DNA of 21,237 nucleotides from a virus. This document shows positions 13,566-19,008 of this stretch, in pieces (the first letter of the stretch is position 1; every line of letters starts with the position of its first letter). Position numbers and translations under genes: made by a program. The notes under the pieces were generated by a model, which ran no database searches, was not told the DNA's origin, and saw only the letters and a list, made by a program, of their open reading frames with translations. Where the stretch lies: positions 1 to 21,237 of IMG/VR virus record IMGVR_UViG_3300043467_000316; one strand, given 5' to 3'.

Positions 13566-13573
13566 GGTCGGGT

Positions 13574-13747
13574 TTAATAATTCCATGCCTTCGTGTTTTT
13601 AGCAGCGGCCCACTTTTTAGCTGCTACTTTGCTGTCGAAATATGCGGACTCTATCGGCGCGCCGCTAAGCGCTGGCGTCGCGGTTATGTAGCATATAAAT
13701 TTATATCCTGATGCTTTGCGAGCGTTGAAAATATGAGAGTAGATCAT
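13574..13747 (-). CDS. 57-aa hypothetical protein, first early-operon gene
   Basis: A 57-residue basic protein. The N-terminal half is likely beta-rich and the C-terminal half helical (SKVAAKKWAAAKNTKAWNY). The final AWNY, and a run of alanine and lysine ahead of it, occur in other small phage proteins, but no function is known. The ATG at 13747 is preceded by AAACGAAAGGCACCAA, a clear RBS leader shared with the next gene. It is the first gene downstream of the leftward promoter at 13798-13825, with about 50 bases of leader. Confidence 0.7.
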   Translation of the reverse strand: MIYSHIFNARKASGYKFICYITATPALSGAPIESAYFDSKVAAKKWAAAKNTKAWNY

Positions 13748-13797
13748 TTGGTGCCTTTCGTTTAATGTAGTTTCCCTTTTCGCCGAAGCGAGCTTAG

Positions 13798-13820
13798 AGT
13801 GTAAGCGATTCTCTTACACT
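13798..13820. promoter_or_regulatory. Palindromic operator inside the leftward promoter
   Basis: AGTGTAAG (13798-13805) and CTTACACT (13813-13820) are perfect 8-bp inverted arms with a 7-base centre. They exactly fill the region from the -10 to the -35 base of the leftward promoter. This is where a dimeric repressor would block RNA polymerase. No repressor is proven; the 53-aa HTH protein of the same operon is one candidate, a host factor another. Confidence 0.6.
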
Positions 13821-13825
13821 GTCAA
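13798..13825 (-). promoter_or_regulatory. Strong leftward early promoter
   Basis: Read leftward, a perfect TTGACA (13825-13820) is followed after 16 bases by TACACT (13803-13798), a strong sigma-70-type promoter. It should give a leader of about 45 bases to the 57-aa gene and drive the operon down to the terminator at 11138-11161. The spacer is largely made of an inverted repeat, described separately. Confidence 0.8.
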
Positions 13826-13832
13826 ACATTTA

Positions 13833-13848
13833 TTTGCAAGTATGCAAA
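13833..13848. repeat. Short palindrome upstream of the leftward promoter
   Basis: TTTGCA (13833-13838) and TGCAAA (13843-13848) flank AGTA. It lies eight bases upstream of the leftward -35 and 12 bases from the first TGACCCAAA block. It could be an upstream activator or UP-like site, or simply AT-rich chance. Confidence 0.35.
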
Positions 13849-14121
13849 ATTAGCATAATCTTGGGTCATTTGGGTCACGATTAGGTTATGCATTCGCGCG
13901 ACGATGACCTAAGCGCTAGCGCGCGCCAATACTGGGGATCTTTATGCTTTGGGTCATTTGGGTCATTGATTCTAGATAATAAAGTTAAAGAAAAGTACTG
14001 TATATAAAGACAGTGTAACGCTAGGTTGACGACTCTACCGGCGCCAATTTTAAAACGATGACCAAATGACCCAAATGACCCAAAGCCGGTTATCACCCTG
14101 GGCGCCAGATCTGCGCTATTA

Positions 14122-14161
14122 GGTCATTTGGGTCATATAAAAACACATGACCCAAATGACC
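14122..14161. repeat. Inverted repeat formed by blocks D and E
   Basis: Blocks D and E face away from each other and make perfect 14-bp inverted arms (14122-14135 and 14148-14161) around a 12-base AT-rich centre, TATAAAAACACA. Extruded as a cruciform, or folded as single-stranded DNA, this is a strong stem-loop and is the symmetric centre of the array. Confidence 0.75.
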
Positions 14162-14217
14162 CAAATGAAGGGTCACACCTAAAAACATATGACCCAAATG
14201 ACCCAAAGACCAGCGGC

Positions 14218-14235
14218 CATGCTGGCGCCAGCATG
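14218..14235. repeat. Perfect 18-bp palindrome between repeat blocks F and G
   Basis: CATGCTGGCGCCAGCATG is fully self-complementary over 18 bases. It is the strongest palindrome in the region and includes the GGCGCC hexamer that is frequent in this part of the genome. It could be a dimeric-protein site or a cruciform element. Confidence 0.7.
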
Positions 14236-14309
14236 CAATTTAAAACCGTGACCCAAATGACCCAAATGACCCAAAGGCTAGCAAGCACATAAAAATAACC
14301 ACAATGCTA

Positions 14310-14327
14310 GGAGGGGGATGGGTAGGG
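14310..14327 (+). other. G-rich tract next to the repeat array
   Basis: The stretch reads GGAGGGGGATGGGTAGGG: one GG, one G5 and two G3 runs separated by one or two bases. It could form a two-layer G-quadruplex on the rightward strand. It lies about 35 bases after the last repeat block and upstream of the packaging operon. Confidence 0.4.
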
Positions 14328-14362
14328 CCGGCGGCATAGGGCCTGCGAAAACGTACGGGCCG

Positions 14363-14390
14363 TGAACAAAATTTTTTTATTGTGTAGAAT
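14363..14390 (+). promoter_or_regulatory. Candidate rightward promoter for packaging genes
   Basis: TAGAAT (14385-14390) is a good -10 element. A weak -35, TGAACA (14363-14368), lies 16 bases before it, with an A/T-rich spacer (AAATTTTTTTATT). The first gene, small terminase, starts 31 bases later. A late phage promoter may not need a consensus -35, so the call is tentative. Confidence 0.4.
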
Positions 14391-14420
14391 CCAGTTACGT
14401 GCAACAAGCATGGAGAGCCT

Positions 14421-14849
14421 ATGTTCTATTCAATTCCATTCACGCCGCGCAATGTGCAGGCGACAGAGTCACGCTTAAAGGCGGTATATGACGCCGCCAA
14501 GCTGGGCCTTAAAGGCGATTCCTTAGCCTTAGCCGCCGGCATGCTGCCCACCGAATACCGACAACTCACGCAACTTGACCCCGTTGTGGAGATAGCTGCG
14601 CAAAAAGGCAAAGCCGACGGTGAGATTGAGATGGCCAAGATTGTCAGGAGCGCCGCGTTAGAGGGCGACGCTAAGATGGCGCTAGAAGTCTTAAAGCACC
14701 AGCACGGCTGGGTGGCCAAGCAGGCCATATCTGTCGAAGTGGATCAGCGCATATCCATCACTGGCGCGCTGGCCGAAGCGGCCAAGAGGCTAGATGTGAT
14801 TGACGTACAGGCCAAGGAGCAAGATGCAATCGACCATATACAGCGCTGA
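14421..14849 (+). CDS. Small terminase subunit (candidate)
   Basis: A 142-residue protein immediately upstream of, and overlapping by 26 bases, the large terminase gene. Its N-terminal part (VYDAAKLGLKGDSLALAAG, about residues 23-41) can form a DNA-binding HTH. A helical, oligomerisation-type middle follows (KGKADGEIEMAKIVRSAALE, about 63-82), then QHGWVAKQ and a coiled C-terminus. This layout is usual for TerS, which recognises the packaging site and stimulates the large subunit. The ATG at 14421 has a GGAGAG box five to eight bases upstream. The identity rests mainly on layout and position. Confidence 0.8.
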   Translation: MFYSIPFTPRNVQATESRLKAVYDAAKLGLKGDSLALAAGMLPTEYRQLTQLDPVVEIAAQKGKADGEIEMAKIVRSAALEGDAKMALEVLKHQHGWVAKQAISVEVDQRISITGALAEAAKRLDVIDVQAKEQDAIDHIQR

Positions 14850-16350
14850 AGACGAACAAGAGTTAATGGCACGCCTATGGGCGCCAGCGATCAAGGACAA
14901 CCCACTGGCGTTTGTAATGTTTACGTTTCCTTGGGGTCAGCAGGGCACGCCACTGGAGCATTTCAAAGGCCCGCGCAAGTGGCAGCGTGAGGTCTTGCAG
15001 CAGATCGGCGATCATATTAAGCAGAACCAGGGCAAGATAGACTTTGACACGCTGAGAAGCGCAGTTTCATCGGGCCGTGGTATTGGTAAATCGGCCCTAG
15101 TGTCATGGATCACCATCTGGATGCTGTCCACAAGGATTGGCTCAACCACCATCATATCGGCCAACTCAGAATCACAGCTACGCTCAGTCACTTGGGCCGA
15201 GATAACTAAGTGGTTGGCCATGTCGTTGAACAGCCATTGGTTTGAAGTCAGCGCCACCAGGCTGATGCCGGCTAAGTGGCTCACCGAATTAGTCGAGCGT
15301 GATCTCAGGAAGGGCACACGTTACTGGGGCGTTGAGGGGCGGCTGTGGTCAGCGGAGAATCCAGATGCGTACGCAGGTGTGCACAACTTTGATGGTGTGC
15401 TGGTCGTGTTTGACGAGGCGTCTGGTATAGATGACTCAATCTGGGCTGTAACGGCGGGCTTCTTTACCGAGAACACGCCCAACAGGTTTTGGATGGCGTT
15501 CTCTAACCCACGGCGTAACACGGGGTACTTCTACGAGACGTTCAACAGCAAACGAGGTTTTTGGAATACCAAGGTAGTCGACGCCCGAACGGTAGAGGGC
15601 ACAGACAAACAGGTGTATCAGGGCATCATTGACGAGTACGGCCCAGACTCAGCGCAGGCGCACGTCGAGGTGTACGGTCAGTTTCCGTCTGAAGGGGATG
15701 ACCAGTTCATTGGAGCGTTCTTAGTTGATGAGGCGATGAAGAGGCCGCAGTATCAGGACGCCAGCGCTCCGATAGTGATCGGTGTCGACCCTGCCAGGTT
15801 CGGCGCTGATGCGACAGTCATTGCAGTGCGGCAAGGGCGGGATATTGTGCGGATTGACAGGCACAGGGGCGACGACACCATGACGGTGGTGGGGCATATT
15901 ATTGAGGTGATAGAAGAGTTTAAGCCAACCTTGGTCGTGATTGACGAAGGGGGCTTGGGCGCAGGCATTGTGGACAGGCTCAAAGAGCAGCGCTACAAGG
16001 TCAAGGGCATTAACTTTGGTAATAAGTCTAAGAATCCCATCATGTACGGTAACAAAAGGGCTGAAATGTGGGGGTCAATGAAAGATTGGCTCAAAACGGC
16101 ATCAATTCCGCTTGACAGATTTCTCAAAACTGATCTAATTTCACCTATGATGAAGCCCGACTCTAAGGGTACAATCTTCTTGGAGTCGAAAAAGGACATG
16201 AAGGCACGGGGGCTGGCCTCACCAGACGCGGCAGACGCGATTTGTGTGACTTTTGCATACCCTGTGGCCCACCGTGAGGCGCGTGAACCCACGCAGCGCC
16301 GCATGTATTCAGATCGAAGCGTGGTGACTACTTCTTGGATGGGATCGTAA
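14824..16350 (+). CDS. Large terminase subunit (packaging ATPase-nuclease)
   Basis: A 508-residue packaging motor. The ATPase part carries the Walker A-like GRGIGKS (84-90) and Walker B VVFDE (194-198). The nuclease part carries D322 in VIGVDPARFG, D374-E375 in VVIDEGG, and D468/D471 in SPDAADAICV, consistent with an RNase H-like active site. It cuts concatemeric DNA and threads it into the prohead through the portal. The ATG at 14824 is used, with an AAGGAG box four bases upstream; a TTG at 14800 has no better signal. It follows the small subunit with a 26-base overlap and is followed directly by a 49-aa gene and the portal. Confidence 0.95.
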   Translation: MQSTIYSAEDEQELMARLWAPAIKDNPLAFVMFTFPWGQQGTPLEHFKGPRKWQREVLQQIGDHIKQNQGKIDFDTLRSAVSSGRGIGKSALVSWITIWMLSTRIGSTTIISANSESQLRSVTWAEITKWLAMSLNSHWFEVSATRLMPAKWLTELVERDLRKGTRYWGVEGRLWSAENPDAYAGVHNFDGVLVVFDEASGIDDSIWAVTAGFFTENTPNRFWMAFSNPRRNTGYFYETFNSKRGFWNTKVVDARTVEGTDKQVYQGIIDEYGPDSAQAHVEVYGQFPSEGDDQFIGAFLVDEAMKRPQYQDASAPIVIGVDPARFGADATVIAVRQGRDIVRIDRHRGDDTMTVVGHIIEVIEEFKPTLVVIDEGGLGAGIVDRLKEQRYKVKGINFGNKSKNPIMYGNKRAEMWGSMKDWLKTASIPLDRFLKTDLISPMMKPDSKGTIFLESKKDMKARGLASPDAADAICVTFAYPVAHREAREPTQRRMYSDRSVVTTSWMGS

Positions 16351-16500
16351 ATGAAAAAGCCCGGACTCTACGCAAATATCAACGCAAAACAGGCTCGGAT
16401 AGCCGCCGGCTCCAAAGAAAAGATGCGCTCGCCTGGCGACAAGGGCGCCCCTACCGCCAAGGCGTTCAAAGAATCGGCTAAGACGGCCAAGAAGAAGTAA
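16351..16500 (+). CDS. Conserved 49-aa basic phage peptide
   Basis: A short, lysine- and alanine-rich protein beginning KKPGLYANINAKQARIAAGS and ending in KTAKKK. The KKPGLYANI and GAPTAKAFKES patterns recur in many phages between terminase and portal or among head genes, where they are annotated only as hypothetical. Its ATG abuts the terminase stop (TAA then ATG), and the portal ATG follows one base after its stop. The basic character suggests nucleic-acid or capsid-interior contact, but this is inference. Confidence 0.8.
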   Translation: MKKPGLYANINAKQARIAAGSKEKMRSPGDKGAPTAKAFKESAKTAKKK

Positions 16501-16501
16501 C

Positions 16502-18649
16502 ATGGCAGATCCAACAGGCATGGTCGCCGTTGCTAACGTAGCAGCTGGTGGCAAACCCCCAAAGAGTGACTCTGACATACTGACCGTTGCTCGCGCTAGG
16601 CTTGATATGGCTGTTTCTGCTCTTGCTGAGTCACGGGAAGACGAAATTGACGATCTGCGCTTCTATGCAGGCTCACCTGACAACCACTGGCAGTGGCCTG
16701 CTGACGTATTGGCCACTCGCGGTGCGGTGCAGGGTCAGACGATCAACGCACGCCCGACACTCACAATTAACAAACTGCCGCAACACGTTCGTCAGGTGAC
16801 GAATGACATGCGTCAGAATCGCCCAGGCGCTAAGGTCATCCCAGTGGACGACAACGCTGACGTGCAGGTGGCTGAGATCTTCAACGGCATGATTCGCCAC
16901 ATTGAATACATCTCAGACGCAGACGTGGCATACGACACTGCGTGTGAAAACCAAGTCGCCTACGGCGAAGGTTACATCACGCTGATGACCGAGTATTGCG
17001 AACCTAACACGTTTGATCAAGACATCAAGATTGGCCGCATTCGCAACTCATTTTCGGTGTACATGGATCCATTGATCCAAGACCCAACGGGTGCAGATGC
17101 TAAGTATTGCTTTATCACCGAAGATTTGACCAAAGCAGAGTATGAGCGTCAGTACCCAGACGCTGCGCCTATCTCAACGCTCCAGTCTTTGGGTGTAGGT
17201 GATCAGTCGATCAGCAATTGGCTCAATGAGGACACTGTACGCATTGCCAGTTATTACTACATTGACTACGAAAAAGCCAAGCTGAACATGTACCCAGGCG
17301 GGCAGACAGCCTTTGCCGGTACGGCTGAAGACGACCAAATGAAGGCAGTCTACGGCAAGCCCAAGCGCACACGCGAATCAGTCAACCCCAAGGTCAAATA
17401 CTGCAAGATCAACGGGTATGAGATTCTTGAGCAAAACGACTGGGCCGGCAAATGGATCCCCGTCATCCGCGTGGTTGGCAATGAGTTTGAGGTTGATGGA
17501 CGCCTCTACGTCAGCGGCCTTGTGCGTAACGCCAAAGATGCCCAGCGCATGTACAACTATTGGGTGTCACAAGAGGCTGAAATGCTTGCTTTGGCGCCTA
17601 AAGCACCGTTCATTGGCTACGGTGGCCAGTTTGAGGGCTACGAAGACAAGTGGAAGACGGCTAACACAAACAATTGGCCTTATTTAGAGGTCAATCCAGA
17701 CGTTACAGACGGCCAAGGCGCCGTGTTGCCACTACCCCAGCGTGCGCAGCCGCCAATGGCTTCTAGCGGTCAATTACAAGCCAAAGCTGGCGCATCTGAG
17801 GACATTAAGTCCACAACGGGTCAGTACAACGCTTCTTTGGGCATGGGTTCCAACGAACGCTCAGGCAAAGCCATTTTGGCTCGCCAGCGTGAGGGCGACG
17901 TAGGTACATACCACTACGGTGACAACCTGACCCGTGCTGTTCGTCACGTTGCACGTCAACTTGTTGATTTAATCCCTAAGATTTACGACACTCAGCGTAT
18001 TGCCCGCATCATTGGTGAAGACGGCGAGACAAAGATGGTCAAGATCAATCCTGAGCAAGAGGAACCGGTCAAAGAAATCCGCGACATGAACAATCCTGAC
18101 GTGGTGATCGAGAAGATCTACAACCCAGGTGTTGGCAAGTACGACGTGGTGGCCACGACTGGCCCAGGCTACGCGACTAAACGTCAGGAAGCCTTGGAAG
18201 CCATGGCTCAGTTGCTGCAAGGCAACCCACAGCTGTGGCAAGTGGCTGGCGACTTGTTTGTGAAGAACATGGACTGGCCAGGCGCTCAGGAAATGAGCAA
18301 ACGTTTTGCCAAGACCATTGATCCTAAGCTCATGGAAGACGGCGATAAGTCGCCTGAGTTGCAAGCTGCTGAGATGCAGATGCAGGCCATGGGTCAAGAG
18401 ATGGAAAACATGTATCAGATGCTTCAAAACGTGCAGCAGTCCATGGAAGCGCGCGACTTGGACATTAAGACGTTTGAGGCTGAGATCAAAGCCTACAGCG
18501 CAGAGACTCAGCGTATTTCAGCAGTGCAGGCCGGCATGAGCGAGGAGCAGATCCAAGACATTGCCATGGGCGTGGTTGCTGCGGCCATGGAGTCACAGAA
18601 CTTGATGATGCCTGAAATGCGTGAGCCTGAGCAAGGAATACCACAATGA
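16502..18649 (+). CDS. Portal protein, P22-like
   Basis: A 715-residue head-vertex protein that should form the dodecameric portal through which DNA is packaged and to which the tail attaches. Family features include DDLRFYAGSPDNHWQWP (about residues 49-65), RPTLTINKLPQHVRQVTNDM (about 83-102), AYGEGYITLMTEY and the long wing/stem region. The C-terminal about 120 residues are methionine- and glutamine-rich helices (MQAMGQEMENMYQMLQNVQQ), like the P22 barrel. The length matches the P22-type family. The ATG is one base after the stop of the 49-aa gene, and the next gene overlaps its stop by four bases. A P22-type portal indicates a podovirus-like virion. Confidence 0.93.
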   Translation: MADPTGMVAVANVAAGGKPPKSDSDILTVARARLDMAVSALAESREDEIDDLRFYAGSPDNHWQWPADVLATRGAVQGQTINARPTLTINKLPQHVRQVTNDMRQNRPGAKVIPVDDNADVQVAEIFNGMIRHIEYISDADVAYDTACENQVAYGEGYITLMTEYCEPNTFDQDIKIGRIRNSFSVYMDPLIQDPTGADAKYCFITEDLTKAEYERQYPDAAPISTLQSLGVGDQSISNWLNEDTVRIASYYYIDYEKAKLNMYPGGQTAFAGTAEDDQMKAVYGKPKRTRESVNPKVKYCKINGYEILEQNDWAGKWIPVIRVVGNEFEVDGRLYVSGLVRNAKDAQRMYNYWVSQEAEMLALAPKAPFIGYGGQFEGYEDKWKTANTNNWPYLEVNPDVTDGQGAVLPLPQRAQPPMASSGQLQAKAGASEDIKSTTGQYNASLGMGSNERSGKAILARQREGDVGTYHYGDNLTRAVRHVARQLVDLIPKIYDTQRIARIIGEDGETKMVKINPEQEEPVKEIRDMNNPDVVIEKIYNPGVGKYDVVATTGPGYATKRQEALEAMAQLLQGNPQLWQVAGDLFVKNMDWPGAQEMSKRFAKTIDPKLMEDGDKSPELQAAEMQMQAMGQEMENMYQMLQNVQQSMEARDLDIKTFEAEIKAYSAETQRISAVQAGMSEEQIQDIAMGVVAAAMESQNLMMPEMREPEQGIPQ

Positions 18650-19008
18650 AAGCAGCGGATTTTGTAGGCCAGTTGTTTTTGGCAAGAGATGTAGCTCATT
18701 CAGTGCATCTGAACACTCGCAGTTTCAGCAAGCACATGGCGCTTGGCACGTTCTATGATGAGATTATTGACTTGGCTGACGCATTTGCTGAAGCCTATCA
18801 AGGCCGGCATGGTTTGATGGGGCCAATCACTTTACAGTCTGGCAAGAAGACAAACAACATTATTGAGTTTTTGCAGGGTCAGCTTGCTGACATAGAAGAG
18901 GCAAGATATGATGTGTGCGAGAAGTCTGACTCGACATTGCAACAGCTTATTGACAACATCATTGAGCTGTATTTGACCACGCTCTACAAACTCCGGTTCT
19001 TAGCATGA
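18646..19008 (+). CDS. DUF5856-like protein
   Basis: A 120-residue all-helical protein. LFLARDVAHSVHLNTRSFSKH (from about residue 10), DEIIDLADAFAEAYQGRHG (about 39-57) and a final LIDNIIELYLTTLYKLRFL helix resemble DUF5856, a family of small, Dps/ferritin-like phage proteins. Histidines and acidic residues lie on two helices (H18, H21, E40, D43), which could bind metal as in Dps, but that is inference. The ATG overlaps the portal stop, with AAGGA eight bases before it. The stop overlaps the tail-fibre start as ATGA. Its role in the virion is unknown. Confidence 0.65.
   Translation: MKAADFVGQLFLARDVAHSVHLNTRSFSKHMALGTFYDEIIDLADAFAEAYQGRHGLMGPITLQSGKKTNNIIEFLQGQLADIEEARYDVCEKSDSTLQQLIDNIIELYLTTLYKLRFLA

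Larger units (their letters stand above)
13860..14275. repeat. TGACCCAAA repeat array (16 units in 7 blocks), candidate origin/iterons
   Basis: A 9-bp unit TGACCCAAA is repeated head-to-tail in blocks of two or three. Leftward-oriented blocks are A 13860-13877, B 13948-13965 and D 14118-14135. Rightward-oriented blocks are C 14059-14084, E 14148-14165, F 14190-14207 and G 14249-14275. Thirteen units are exact; A, C and D each contain one imperfect unit. The four rightward blocks are preceded by a TAAAA tract (for example TTTAAAACCG and TAAAAACATA). The whole lies in the only long gene-free stretch, between divergent early and packaging operons. This resembles iterons bound by a replication initiator, or a multi-site operator or partition site. 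Unit phase is fixed at 9 bp inside blocks but block spacing is irregular. No initiator gene is adjacent. Confidence 0.85.

Noticed and set aside
13881-14096. A 71-aa leftward frame spanning repeat blocks
   Set aside because: Its GSFGSFG residues come from the 9-bp repeats and it has no RBS; the region is better explained as non-coding.
13860-14275. CRISPR array
   Set aside because: Units are only 9 bp, tandem, in both orientations and with irregular gaps; there are no spacers of regular length and no cas genes.
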